DNA from: Sulfurimonas sp.
GTDB taxonomy: Bacteria > Campylobacterota > Campylobacteria > Campylobacterales > Sulfurimonadaceae
Assembly: GCA_027063745.1 (NCBI GenBank)
Contig: JAMORG010000054.1
Coordinates: 1-37,949 of the forward strand
Length of the DNA: 37,949 nucleotides
Reading direction: 5' to 3'
The translations under genes and the position numbers were made by a program. Shown here piece after piece: positions 15,790 to 24,429 of this stretch (its first letter is position 1; the number at the start of each line of letters is the position of its first letter). The notes under the pieces were generated by a model. That model saw only the letters and a program-made list of their open reading frames with translations, made no database searches and was not told where the DNA came from.

Positions 15790-17319
15790 TTAGTACATAA
15801 AAATAAAATTGTTTGTACCGTCATAAACTTCTACATCAGGCAATCTAAAATCAACAAAACCGCTATTATCTGTATCTCTTTGAAATACTATTAAGTTTGT
15901 TCCGTTGTCTTTTTCGTAAACCTGTGTAAAACCACTTCCATCTGCAACAATCTTATGCTGCCGCATAAGTGTTTTTCCGTTTAACTTGTAAATGTTTCCA
16001 TCAACATCAACTGCGATTACTGCTCTTGCTACCGATGCAGATGTTTTTGATGCAGATTGCATAAAACATAGACTTCTACTTATAGTATGCGATGATGTTG
16101 CAGCTACGCCAGCCCATCCACAAGTAGGTAATGTTTGTCTTTCATACCACGACTTATAGGCATCTAGCCATGATGTTTTTACAATACTTTTTCTAAAAAC
16201 ATTATCTGCAGAACGATTAACAATATCGCTTGCAACACCAACTTTACCTAACATAAGTCCATCAATGGAACTTCTTGATGCAATACCTAAACCATAGATA
16301 TTTGATGCAATGATTTTTCCATCTTTTATTAGCTTGTTATCTGTAGTCAAGTGATAACCGCCTGCTGACTTAACAATATTATTGCTTCCATCACTTAGCT
16401 TTACTTCTCTTGCTCTTCCATTCCCATCAAGTGCAAGATCTACTATGTCCTCACCATGAGCAACTACGCGTTCACCATCGTAAACATAATCACCAATAGC
16501 AACAGCATCACCTGCATCTGTAAGTATAGATTTATCAATTACACCTACTTTTGCCTGCTGCAGCATTTTACCGCCTGCAACTCTTATGATTTTTTCATAA
16601 AGATTTCCGTATTTATGATAGTTGCCATAAGAAAAAGGAGCATAAACAAAAATTGCCTTATCATCAATATTTCTACATATAAAAGTGCTGTTGTCTCTCA
16701 TAACAGTAAACTCAGATATAAAAGGATTTGGAACGGCATCACCCATGTTGAAACGCTGTCTAGCTTCACCGCGAACAACATTTACATATCCATCGGCATC
16801 TAGGTATGCGTAACCATTTCGTATTGAAACAAGTTGAATAGCATTAATCTTAATATCATACGGAACTGCACCTGTAAATACTATTCCACCATTCATCCCA
16901 GACACTCTGCCACCCGAAACGCTTTTATTGTTAATCCCATGCGCTACATATTCACCTGTTGTATAACCGGCTATTGCAAACTCACGAAGTTTTTGCAGAG
17001 AAACATTTGTTACATTTCCATCTGCATCAGTAAAACTTTCCTCAATGTCTTCAACACCATTAAAAAGCTTGATACTTCTTGTAAGCGTTGGGGTTATCTG
17101 CGGAGTATATGCACCACTACTATCTGCTGATATTACACGTTTAATAGTATCCGGCGGATTTTTAGGATCAAATGTAAAAGTCGCATTTCCAAGTCCAAGA
17201 AGAATAGAGCATTTCCGATTGTTTAGCGTAGGATAGATAGTAACCTTCCCATCACTAACATTTGCCTTATACCCACACCCTGCATCTACGCTAGGTTCTT
17301 TTCTACTTGCTCTACTCAT
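15790..17319 (-). CDS. Large beta-rich tail/virion protein (509 aa)
   Basis: Gly-, Val- and Asp-rich with frequent short strands and turns and no long helices, suggestive of a tail hub, nozzle or fibre-like protein. Examples are GVHYLT-like turns such as SAGGYHLTTDNKLIKDGKI and YLDADGYVNVVRGEARQRF. I do not recognise a family by motif. It starts 2 nt after the end of the 846-aa gene, so the two form a translational pair of the largest tail-region proteins. No signal peptide. A cluster of Cys (Cys15 and others) is unusual for a virion protein here. Function is unknown, structural role inferred. Confidence 0.6.
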   Translation of the reverse strand: MSRASRKEPSVDAGCGYKANVSDGKVTIYPTLNNRKCSILLGLGNATFTFDPKNPPDTIKRVISADSSGAYTPQITPTLTRSIKLFNGVEDIEESFTDADGNVTNVSLQKLREFAIAGYTTGEYVAHGINNKSVSGGRVSGMNGGIVFTGAVPYDIKINAIQLVSIRNGYAYLDADGYVNVVRGEARQRFNMGDAVPNPFISEFTVMRDNSTFICRNIDDKAIFVYAPFSYGNYHKYGNLYEKIIRVAGGKMLQQAKVGVIDKSILTDAGDAVAIGDYVYDGERVVAHGEDIVDLALDGNGRAREVKLSDGSNNIVKSAGGYHLTTDNKLIKDGKIIASNIYGLGIASRSSIDGLMLGKVGVASDIVNRSADNVFRKSIVKTSWLDAYKSWYERQTLPTCGWAGVAATSSHTISRSLCFMQSASKTSASVARAVIAVDVDGNIYKLNGKTLMRQHKIVADGSGFTQVYEKDNGTNLIVFQRDTDNSGFVDFRLPDVEVYDGTNNFIFMY

Positions 17320-17321
17320 TG

Positions 17322-19862
17322 CTAATTACCTCCCGTTGGTATCAATACTTTTTTATCACCAATGGTGAAAAACTTAGCATCAAGTCCGCCATTAGTCCAT
17401 GTTATTTCGATGCTGCCGTCTTCATTCGTTTTAAAGTTGTATATAACCTTGTCTTTTTCATCAATAGGTTTTTTTGATACATCTTTTACAAGAAAATCTT
17501 CGCTGTTCACATCTTCTATAATGCACTCTTGAAATTCCGGTTTTGTCTCAGTTGTTTCTACATCATAATGGCAAACACCGTCATCATCTTTATAAGTTTT
17601 TGTGTACTTGTTCTCATAATATTCCATATAATGATTAGTGACTCTTTTAAGTGTAACATCTCGACTTTTCAGTGCAATATTATAAGATTTTGTATCTTCT
17701 GAATATTGTGCAGAAATAGAATATTTTATATATTTATGCTTATCAAAAGTAGATTGGCTGTATGGATAATTAATTAATCCTGTTGTATAAATAAGTGCTG
17801 AACGCAATGCATCATCTGACTGCTGTTGTGCATTAGGATTTGATGTGTAAATATCTACATCATTCTCGCCCCAGTTTATATTTTTTTCAATAAACAATAC
17901 TGTCTTATTTGTACCTTCAATACTATTATCACCAAACATATACCAAACCGCTTTAGTTTCGTAATGATGTAGCGCATACATATCTGACTCATCCGGACAT
18001 CTGTCTGTTGATGCTTTTGATGAACTTGATACCATTGTATCACCAGTATTTGCACAGTTAAATCCGCTTCTCTCACCTCCTAAATTCAAATAAGCAATAA
18101 TGTTAGGAGACTGCATAGCACCATGAAGAACATCTCTAAGTTTTTCGTAGAACTCAATCTGCATAAAATCTTTAAGTGTCTTGTGATAGCCATTATTTAC
18201 AATAGCTTCTGCTGCACCAAATATTTTAACAACCGCATCTCTATCTTTGCCAACAAACCCATCATAGTTGAGCTTGTAGTAGTCATCTGAGTAGTAATCA
18301 TCTAATCCATCATTGAGATTAAAAACCATTGTTTCAATAAAAGTCTTACTTTTTTCAACAAGCTCATAACAACTTCTTGTATCTCCATTGATTAGTTTAG
18401 GACTCTCGACACCTGTTCCGTACAAATGCACACCAAAACTAGGCACTTCAAGCTCTTCAATATCTGAAAATAGTTTGTCAGGCAAAGTTACAGCATCACT
18501 CAATATCACTTTCGGAGCATCAACATAAGGCTTGACTTTTACATATTGAGCATAAGTACATTTCACATACACACCACGCTCATACACTGCTTCACCATCA
18601 TAAAAAATCTGCGTGTTCGGATAATCTACAATATGCTCAGGATGAATAGTAAAATGAAATTCTCCTGTTTCAGGGTCAAGTCCTTTACTGAGTCTATCTC
18701 TCTTATCATTATCCGATGCAGCACATTTTCGATGATTAATTGACAAATTAGGATTATCAAAAATTTCAAGACTGAGAAGATCATCACAAATTTCAAAGTT
18801 AAAAACAACTTCATCAAAAGCAATAGTAGATAAACTTCTCTTTATATTTTTAGATGCAAAGAAGTAATCATTTATATTTGATTGTGTGTACTCTGTATCT
18901 ATTGCATAGTATTTCTCAAGTACATTTCCATCTTCATCAGAAAAAGAGAACTCTTTAAAATCATCTACATAAATAGAGTTTATTGCGATAAGTACCTCTT
19001 TAATTTCAGAATAAGAATATCTACTGTTTGTAGCCTCAAGCTTTCTTTTCTCAACTCCATTTTCAATGTATTTAGAGATTTTAAACTCAAAAGCATTATC
19101 TTTATCAAAAAAAGAATATTTTGAAGTATCTACAGATGACAAGTTATCAAATTCATAAAACTTAGCCAGTATGATTGACTTCATCATGTTTTCATAAGTT
19201 GAAACTTTAGAGTGCGATGCATCAATAAACCCAAGATCAGAAATGTTTTTACCAAAGTTTTCTGTATCTTCTGAATTGTAATAAAACCCAATATCTTTTT
19301 TAGCATTTACAACTTTATTTACTTTTTCAAGTTTTTCAATAAAGGCGTTTGACAGATCATTGTCTGCATCAAAAAAGCTTATATTGCTATTTCCATTTTC
19401 ATCAAGATTAATATCAATTTGTCTTGATAAAGAAAGTTTAGCTTTTTTTCCATCCACCACTCTTTTAATCAAGTGCATATCAACAAGATTTACAAACTTT
19501 TTATATGCTGCAAACTTATCATTAAATGAATTGTCTTTTACAATAATAAGCTTATCTTTATCATCCTCATTGAGGCATAAATAGCACTCTTCTTCATTCG
19601 TTAAAAAAACAATATCAAGATAAACAGACACAGGATATTTTGAGTTGCTTTCACTGTCTAAGTGATCTGTATTGTCGTATAGTTTAAGCTTGTTCGTTTT
19701 TACCTTTGCATCAATGTTTTCTGTATCGCAGATATAAGATAGCTCAACTTTTCCACTATCAAAATCAATATCAACATGATACTTTTTACCACCTACAATG
19801 TACTCACCGCTTTGTGTGAGTACAATAGTTTCACCATTTTTGAATAATGTGATTTTTCTCAT
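17322..19862 (-). CDS. Large acidic virion protein (846 aa), function unknown
   Basis: An Asp/Glu/Lys/Tyr-rich protein with no family I can name. The N-terminus looks like a small beta domain (MRKITLFKNGETIVLTQSG). The middle contains a Cys-bearing segment near SGFNCANTGDTMV and STDRCPDESDMYALHHYETK. The C-terminus is a beta region finishing KKVLIPTGGN. It lies between the small appendage proteins and the 509-aa protein, where podo-like phages code tail tube, nozzle or baseplate-like parts. It could equally be a host-range protein, since it is the longest gene of the tail block. No membrane segments. Confidence 0.6.
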   Translation of the reverse strand: MRKITLFKNGETIVLTQSGEYIVGGKKYHVDIDFDSGKVELSYICDTENIDAKVKTNKLKLYDNTDHLDSESNSKYPVSVYLDIVFLTNEEECYLCLNEDDKDKLIIVKDNSFNDKFAAYKKFVNLVDMHLIKRVVDGKKAKLSLSRQIDINLDENGNSNISFFDADNDLSNAFIEKLEKVNKVVNAKKDIGFYYNSEDTENFGKNISDLGFIDASHSKVSTYENMMKSIILAKFYEFDNLSSVDTSKYSFFDKDNAFEFKISKYIENGVEKRKLEATNSRYSYSEIKEVLIAINSIYVDDFKEFSFSDEDGNVLEKYYAIDTEYTQSNINDYFFASKNIKRSLSTIAFDEVVFNFEICDDLLSLEIFDNPNLSINHRKCAASDNDKRDRLSKGLDPETGEFHFTIHPEHIVDYPNTQIFYDGEAVYERGVYVKCTYAQYVKVKPYVDAPKVILSDAVTLPDKLFSDIEELEVPSFGVHLYGTGVESPKLINGDTRSCYELVEKSKTFIETMVFNLNDGLDDYYSDDYYKLNYDGFVGKDRDAVVKIFGAAEAIVNNGYHKTLKDFMQIEFYEKLRDVLHGAMQSPNIIAYLNLGGERSGFNCANTGDTMVSSSSKASTDRCPDESDMYALHHYETKAVWYMFGDNSIEGTNKTVLFIEKNINWGENDVDIYTSNPNAQQQSDDALRSALIYTTGLINYPYSQSTFDKHKYIKYSISAQYSEDTKSYNIALKSRDVTLKRVTNHYMEYYENKYTKTYKDDDGVCHYDVETTETKPEFQECIIEDVNSEDFLVKDVSKKPIDEKDKVIYNFKTNEDGSIEITWTNGGLDAKFFTIGDKKVLIPTGGN

Positions 19863-19871
19863 TACTTCAAC

Positions 19872-20447
19872 CTATGTAATTTTAAGTTCGATTGTGTAAT
19901 CCGTACCATCAAGTAAAGAAGTATCATAATCAAGAACATAAGCGTTTTTGTTTGCGTTGTAAGTAAGATTTGTTACAATCTCATCACCATTTAAGGCAAT
20001 AATGCTTACCTGTATCTTTTGAAGCACTTTTGAAGTTATTGAAGTGATAAAGTCAGCATCAGACAAAAGACTAGACTTTATATCAGTTTCACTTGGGATA
20101 GACTCAGACAAGCTGCTGATACCTGATGATAGCTTCTTTTCTACCGAGCTTATTTTCTCATCAATAGCATCAAGATCTTCTTGCTTCATCTGCCCTGCTA
20201 CTTCTTTCATAACAGTAACACCATTTTGCTTCTCTACAACAACCAAAGAACTTCCGAAAACTACATTTACATCATTTTCATAGCTTTCTCCAAAGTTTGA
20301 TAGTAAAAGATTTTTCAAGTCTTTTTCGCCTAAATTTTGGTTATCAATTACAAAGTTGATTTTCTTATTTGTAGCGGATGATAAATCAATACCACCCTCT
20401 ACATAACCACCCTCTACATAACCATTTACTACATAATTGTTTGGCAT
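19872..20447 (-). CDS. Virion protein with a YVEGG tandem repeat (191 aa)
   Basis: It starts with MPNNYVVNGYVEGGYVEGG, a tandem repeat of G/Y-VEGG, followed by a mixed domain, a coiled-coil section at about 95-115 (AIDEKISSVEKKLSSGI) and a final beta domain ending YTIELKIT. Phage fibre subunits often have such a Gly/Tyr start, coiled coil and beta tip, but the family is not recognised. It is 9 nt before the 846-aa gene. Confidence 0.6.
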   Translation of the reverse strand: MPNNYVVNGYVEGGYVEGGIDLSSATNKKINFVIDNQNLGEKDLKNLLLSNFGESYENDVNVVFGSSLVVVEKQNGVTVMKEVAGQMKQEDLDAIDEKISSVEKKLSSGISSLSESIPSETDIKSSLLSDADFITSITSKVLQKIQVSIIALNGDEIVTNLTYNANKNAYVLDYDTSLLDGTDYTIELKIT

Positions 20448-20482
20448 ATTTTTTCCTTAATTTTTTAAGTTTTTTGCTAAAT

Positions 20483-21055
20483 TTATGATAGCATTTCTTC
20501 TACTTGAACGATCTCATACGATAAATCAGTGTTTGGATAAATTCCATTGTTTTTAACTTTATCAAAAAAGACAACTTTTGCATTAAAAAGTTTATTGTCT
20601 GCAATATCTGCTCCAACCATATATTTTACACCTGTACCTGTTGGCTCACTTTCTAAATATAATTCCGTGTTTGTGTCTATCCAAAAGCTACCATCTTCCT
20701 CGGTTCTTGCATAAATAAAAGCTTGATAAGATACATTGCGTGGTACATTTTCATTATTTTCTCCCGCCACCTCTGAATATTCGTTATATTCAACATAACC
20801 GATAGGATAATTGCTATCCACGATGTCAATATTTTTCATTGCCTCTACTTGTTCATTAGTGAGTGTAAAAACCGTTACTGCAAAAAATTCTTTAACTTCT
20901 GAATTTTCATCATTTGTATGTGCAAGTAAAATACTTTTTCCTGTATTTTCTGCAAGTGCCTCAAAGTTTCCATCAAGCTCACCGTGTGTTAATTCAACTG
21001 TTTTGTTTTTTCTGAGTGTTAATTCTGTTTTGTAAGTTTGCTCTAAAATAGCCAT
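20483..21055 (-). CDS. Fibre/appendage protein with an LTHGELDGNF motif (190 aa)
   Basis: Residues 12-35 contain KTVELTHGELDGNFEALAEN, the L-T-x-x-E-L-D-x-N-F motif common at the start of phage tail-fibre and short-tail-fibre proteins. The rest is a beta-rich domain with several acidic turns and no Cys. It lies in a run of four small appendage-type genes after the capsid region. It probably contributes to fibres or collar; the precise role is unknown. A ribosome binding site (AAAAGGAC) precedes the ATG. Confidence 0.65.
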   Translation of the reverse strand: MAILEQTYKTELTLRKNKTVELTHGELDGNFEALAENTGKSILLAHTNDENSEVKEFFAVTVFTLTNEQVEAMKNIDIVDSNYPIGYVEYNEYSEVAGENNENVPRNVSYQAFIYARTEEDGSFWIDTNTELYLESEPTGTGVKYMVGADIADNKLFNAKVVFFDKVKNNGIYPNTDLSYEIVQVEEMLS

Positions 21056-21072
21056 TTTTTGTCCTTTTCTTA

Positions 21073-21450
21073 TTAAATTACTACCGCTGTAGTCTCAGCG
21101 TCTTGTTGCTCTAAAGCCACAATTCTGTCTGTATGCTCAACTAAAGTTTCTTCTACCACATTCAACTCTTCTTCTTTTGCAAACTTACTTGTATCGAGTA
21201 TTTCAAACTCTAATGTCGTAAGATCATACTTGTCTGCGCACGCATCAGAGAACACACGATAAATATTACCGGTGCGACTATCAAAAATATCACCGAAAAA
21301 GTAGTCTTTGTATGTTCCATCTGAATTTTTGTTGCTGCTTGCTTCTTGAAAAGTATTGTTTAGCCAGTTCTTCGTCCAGTCTTTAGCACCTTGAACTGTA
21401 ATTGTTGAAGTAGGTCTGATAACGACTTCTTTTTTATATAAACCTGCCAT
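21073..21450 (-). CDS. Small virion protein (125 aa), C-terminus in AVVI
   Basis: No family recognised. An aromatic-rich N-terminal half (KDWTKNWLNN, KDYFFGDIFDSRTGNIYRVF) is followed by a short coiled-coil helix (KEEELNVVEETLVEHTDRIVALEQQ). The chain ends in TTAVVI, resembling the GDGAVI end of the neighbouring 325-aa protein, so the two may share a C-terminal docking tip. It is preceded by AAAAGGG. Confidence 0.6.
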   Translation of the reverse strand: MAGLYKKEVVIRPTSTITVQGAKDWTKNWLNNTFQEASSNKNSDGTYKDYFFGDIFDSRTGNIYRVFSDACADKYDLTTLEFEILDTSKFAKEEELNVVEETLVEHTDRIVALEQQDAETTAVVI

Positions 21451-21471
21451 ATATAACCCTTTTAAATAGAT

Positions 21472-21494
21472 GCAGAAGGCAAAAGCCTCTCTGC
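21472..21494 (-). other. Intergenic hairpin between the 325-aa and 125-aa genes
   Basis: GCAGA and AGGC (21472-21480) pair with GCCT and TCTGC (21485-21494) around an AAAA tetraloop, nine pairs and one bulge. No T-run follows on the minus strand, so it is not a standard terminator. It may protect or separate mRNA segments. Confidence 0.4.
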
Positions 21495-21508
21495 TAATAG
21501 TGTTGCAG

Positions 21509-22486
21509 TTAGATTACTGCACCATCTCCGTCACCGCCAGATGCTCCACCTGCACAATCTCTTGACGCAAGTCCTAAAGATGCACGAAATTTATTGCCAA
21601 TACCGCAAATATCCATAGAAGATGCTTTTAGATCTCTTGCATCTGAGTATGCTTTCAGCTCTTCTACTGCTTGCTCCAACTCATGAACGCGCTTTGTTTC
21701 ATTCGCATCTACTTTTGCCTCAACATCAGATAAACGAGTAACTACGCCCTTAACAAGATTTCCATCTTCATCTGTTGTATCATTTAGTGTTTTTTCAACA
21801 CCGGTTACACGCTCATCAAGACCGGCTACTGTTGCAGCAGTATCACCCGTGATAGCTTCGATTTTTTCATCTGTGTAAGCTTTTGCAGTGTCGATAGCTT
21901 CTGTTTTAGCAGTTGAAATTGCTACATTTGTACGAGCTGCCTCATCTGCTATTGACTTAGCAATAGATCCATCTACAGTCTCATCACCAGTAAGTGTCTC
22001 AAGTGTACCCTCAACTCCAGATAAGCGATTTTCAACATCTACATTAACTGCATCCTGAGCTTCTTTTAGTTCATTTGCTTTTGATGCAATACTTGTAATT
22101 GCAGCTTCATTGGACGCTATTCTGTTTGCATTTGAAGTGATTTGTGATTGTAGAGCTTCCTCCGCTGCTGTAGCACGAGTGACTTCATCTAAGATAGCCT
22201 GCTTGTTTTCAAGAATTTTTCCGAGAATGTTTTGGATTGCACCATTTTCATCTGAAATAACTGCATTGATCGCTGCAATTTTCTCAGCTAACGACTCAGC
22301 ACCATTGTCTGCATCAAGCTCTGTAATAGCCGTGATTTGTGCTTGTAAGTTTGCTTCCGCTGCTTGAAGTTCTGCAACTGTTGCATAACCCAATGACTCC
22401 ACATACTCCTTGACGGATAAACCCATCTCTGAGGCTAAGTCTTGCAATGCCTGTTCTAGTTCGTCTGTTGTTACATTATCTGCCAT
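21509..22486 (-). CDS. Long coiled-coil structural protein with conserved end caps (325 aa)
   Basis: Residues 1-30 form a small helical cap (TTDELEQALQDLASEMGLSVKEY). About 35-285 is coiled coil with repeated heptads (LDERVTGVEKTLNDTTDEDG, RLSDVEAKVDANETKRVHEL) and frequent D-G/T-D interruptions. About 295-325 is a tip (FRASLGLASRDC, then Gly/Ala/Asp-rich, ending GAVI). This is typical of trimeric fibre shafts. Both caps recur in the 55-aa protein coded just upstream. The leader carries box copy 2 with AAAGGAG, so strong translation is expected. Function as a fibre or whisker is inferred. Confidence 0.65.
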   Translation of the reverse strand: MADNVTTDELEQALQDLASEMGLSVKEYVESLGYATVAELQAAEANLQAQITAITELDADNGAESLAEKIAAINAVISDENGAIQNILGKILENKQAILDEVTRATAAEEALQSQITSNANRIASNEAAITSIASKANELKEAQDAVNVDVENRLSGVEGTLETLTGDETVDGSIAKSIADEAARTNVAISTAKTEAIDTAKAYTDEKIEAITGDTAATVAGLDERVTGVEKTLNDTTDEDGNLVKGVVTRLSDVEAKVDANETKRVHELEQAVEELKAYSDARDLKASSMDICGIGNKFRASLGLASRDCAGGASGGDGDGAVI

Positions 22487-22493
22487 AATATAA

Positions 22494-22551
22494 CTCCTTT
22501 TGTATTGATTTTATTGTTTGAGCGTGGCTCACAATAATGCTACTTGTAGCA
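22494..22551 (-). promoter_or_regulatory. Double hairpin plus AATCAATACAAAAGGAG leader, copy 2
   Basis: Minus strand, in order: TGCTAC-AA-GTAGCA (22551-22538), a hairpin with ATTGT/ACAAT and GAGC/GCTC arms (22535-22513), two bases, then AATCAATACAAAAGGAG (22510-22494), whose last bases are the Shine-Dalgarno for the 325-aa gene. The 17-base box is identical to copy 1. Confidence 0.6.
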
Positions 22552-22557
22552 CTATAA

Positions 22558-22725
22558 TCAGCTATCTCTTGGATGCAAACCTAAATGTTTTCTAAGTGTA
22601 TCTTTAGCAGGTTTTACATTAACAGGCTTCGTAGTATCAAGATACTCTTTGATAGATATACCCATTTCAATAGCAAGTTTTTCAAGTGCTTTTTCAAGTT
22701 CTTTCGTGGTTATTGTTTTAGACAT
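22558..22725 (-). CDS. 55-aa miniature of the 325-aa coiled-coil protein
   Basis: Residues 1-29 match the N-terminus of the 325-aa protein at 17 of 29 positions (TT-x-ELE-x-AL pattern, EMG[IL]S[IV]KEY). The last 12 (LRKHLGLHPRDS) match its tip segment FRASLGLASRDC at R, LGL and RD. The coiled-coil shaft is simply absent. The start is the ATG at 22725, which overlaps the preceding 59-aa gene by 8 nt; the longer reading from 22758 lacks support. It may cap, chaperone or compete with the full-length protein, or be a truncated duplicate. Function is unknown. Confidence 0.65.
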   Translation of the reverse strand: MSKTITTKELEKALEKLAIEMGISIKEYLDTTKPVNVKPAKDTLRKHLGLHPRDS

Positions 22726-22897
22726 TAAAAAGTCTTTTAAGCTCAGTAAACAAAACAAGAAAAAGTATAGTAGCTTGAACAGATAGGAATATTCTTTCTG
22801 CTATTTTTCTATTGTTTTTTTTGATCTCTACTGATATTTTTTCCTCAATATCTTCACCCATTTTCTCAACAAGTTTTTCAACTTCTTTTTCAGTCAC
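22718..22897 (-). CDS. Small single-span membrane protein (59 aa), GTG start
   Basis: Too short for ordinary gene lists. A GTG at 22897 is preceded by AAGGG at 8 nt. The frame encodes a charged helix (TEKEVEKLVEKMGEDIEEK) and then a hydrophobic span at about 36-50 (FLSVQATILFLVLF). It fills the gap between the adaptor and the 55-aa gene, with which it overlaps by 8 nt. Possibly an extra holin or lysis-related protein, or a membrane anchor. No homolog recognised. Confidence 0.55.
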   Translation of the reverse strand: MTEKEVEKLVEKMGEDIEEKISVEIKKNNRKIAERIFLSVQATILFLVLFTELKRLFNV

Positions 22898-22914
22898 GCT
22901 AAACCCTTGTTAAA

Positions 22915-23340
22915 TCAAACTTCATACTGTGAAAAATCTACACTGTTGCTTTGATAAATGCTAACTATTGATTGTGCCTGCTTTGCATAATCAACATTCT
23001 TTTTATTCGTTAAATAACTGCACATATAATAGATTACAGCCTGCGTAAGCTCTTCATCAATGTCTATCTTCGCATTATCATCAATGCTTACAATGGGCTC
23101 TCTTATATACCAATGGTTATAGACTTCATCAATATCATTGTAAGTGCTGTATATTCTACGAAAAACATCTGTTTTTGTGTCATCATAAGAAGACACTAAA
23201 TGAGATGGAATACATCGAAGCATTACATCTCTAAGTGCCATTTTGAGATAAGTATCATCAGATGTTAAGAACTCTTCTGCTTTGGAGTTATCACCCCTTA
23301 GCAGTCCAACAACTGATTTCTTTACCTCTGAGTAAGTCAT
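22915..23340 (-). CDS. Probable head-tail adaptor/head completion protein (141 aa)
   Basis: A mostly helical protein directly downstream of the capsid gene, the usual position of the head-tail adaptor or completion protein. It has LTQAVIYYMCSYLTNKKNVDYAKQAQSIVSIYQ near the end, a pattern like the helical adaptor fold where an acidic strand precedes C-terminal helices. The gap to the capsid stop is 3 nt, so expression is coupled. Family identity rests on position and helix content rather than a sharp motif. Confidence 0.55.
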   Translation of the reverse strand: MTYSEVKKSVVGLLRGDNSKAEEFLTSDDTYLKMALRDVMLRCIPSHLVSSYDDTKTDVFRRIYSTYNDIDEVYNHWYIREPIVSIDDNAKIDIDEELTQAVIYYMCSYLTNKKNVDYAKQAQSIVSIYQSNSVDFSQYEV

Positions 23341-23343
23341 GGA

Positions 23344-24282
23344 CTATTTCCACCCTTTTGCAGATGCGAACATATCCCCGTTTTTAACCTCTAAAGTAAG
23401 GTCAGAATAGTAACGACCATATTTTGCAGTTTTAGATGTTGGTACTTCTGAGAAACTCGTTTGAGATACATACATAGCTCTTGCCTCTTTGAATTTACCT
23501 GCAAGCATCTTATCTTTGAGCTTGTCTCCTGCAAAGTGTCTGTGTAGTTGAAACTCTACCTCTCCAAAGTCTGTTACAATTCTTGTTACTGTTGGATCGA
23601 TTTTTCCGTTAGTTGGCTGATTGTACTTAACGATGTAATCTTTACACGCTTGATTTACTTTTTGTTTTAGCTTAGAGCCTAAAAGGATTTTAAAAGTATC
23701 ATCTTCCATAGCTCCACGCTCCCAAAGAGGTTCTAAGAACTTATGCAGCTCATCAAGTGAAAAATCAACAAAACTTGCTTCATCTGATGGATCATAACCA
23801 TCAACTGTATATTTTTGCTCATCAGGTACAAAGTAGAACAGTCCTGCCATTCTTGGTGCTTTGGTTGCTGTTGCAACAACTGGTGCAGCTTCAATACTTG
23901 AATTACCCAAACCTAAAAGTGCATACTCAATATCTTTAAGATGCTCTTTACCTTTTTTACCGACTTGATAAGCCCACTCTTTACCACCGTACTGGCTCAT
24001 CTCCATTTGACGCTTAGTTACACCAACCTCATTTTTAATGATTTGTGCGACATTCGTGTTTTTTGTTTTTGTTGGTACTGTGTTTTCATCAAGGTCTGAT
24101 AACTCTAGATTTGCATTGTCTTTTGCATCTGCATATCTGTCATTGATCCAACTATGCTGCGGTGCTGAGATGCTACCTGTTCCAATCATTTGGATAATAG
24201 GTGCAGTTGCTACACCCTGCTTGATAATCGCATCGACTATCGACGGCTTCTGCGTTAATGCTGTGTTTAATGTTGTTAGCAT
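23344..24282 (-). CDS. Major capsid protein, SU10/DUF5309 type
   Basis: 312 aa. The C-terminal GRYYSDLTLEVKNGDMFASAKG and the motifs TKTKNTNVAQIIKNEVGVTKRQ and GKEWAYQVGKKGKEHLKDIEYALL match the DUF5309/SU10-type major capsid family, an HK97-fold shell protein. Shell assembly uses the scaffold coded upstream. The ATG follows GAGAGAGGAAAAT. It is the first gene after a strong terminator and the promoter-like copy C, which would let it be transcribed far above the scaffold, as capsid stoichiometry requires. Confident on family, moderate on naming details. Confidence 0.82.
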   Translation of the reverse strand: MLTTLNTALTQKPSIVDAIIKQGVATAPIIQMIGTGSISAPQHSWINDRYADAKDNANLELSDLDENTVPTKTKNTNVAQIIKNEVGVTKRQMEMSQYGGKEWAYQVGKKGKEHLKDIEYALLGLGNSSIEAAPVVATATKAPRMAGLFYFVPDEQKYTVDGYDPSDEASFVDFSLDELHKFLEPLWERGAMEDDTFKILLGSKLKQKVNQACKDYIVKYNQPTNGKIDPTVTRIVTDFGEVEFQLHRHFAGDKLKDKMLAGKFKEARAMYVSQTSFSEVPTSKTAKYGRYYSDLTLEVKNGDMFASAKGWK

Positions 24283-24318
24283 TGTATTTTCCTCTCTCTT
24301 GTTTTTGTGATGCGAGTA

Positions 24319-24353
24319 TTGTTACAAAAATAGATTTTCAAAATAAGAGGGTT
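24319..24353 (-). promoter_or_regulatory. CTCTTATTTT element, copy C (candidate capsid promoter)
   Basis: Minus strand: CTCTTATTTT (24349-24340), 15 bases, then TAACAA; it also shares GAAAATCTATTTT with the other copies. It sits between a terminator and the capsid ATG, the best position argument that these elements are promoters. Confidence 0.55.
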
Positions 24354-24369
24354 TTGTGAGATGTGTGTA

Positions 24370-24415
24370 AAAATATAAAAAATCTCACATAGCCAATTAT
24401 AAAGGCTTGTGAGAT
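24370..24415 (-). terminator. Rho-independent terminator after the scaffold gene
   Basis: Minus strand: ATCTCACA (24415-24408) plus AGCC pair with GGCT plus TGTGAGAT (24389-24382), 12 pairs with one bulged A and a 9-nt loop, followed by TTTTTTATATTTTT. The 13-base TTGTGAGATGTGT of the stem region recurs once more at 24354-24366. This is the clearest terminator in the genome. Confidence 0.8.
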
Positions 24416-24429
24416 GTGTAAAATGAGTG

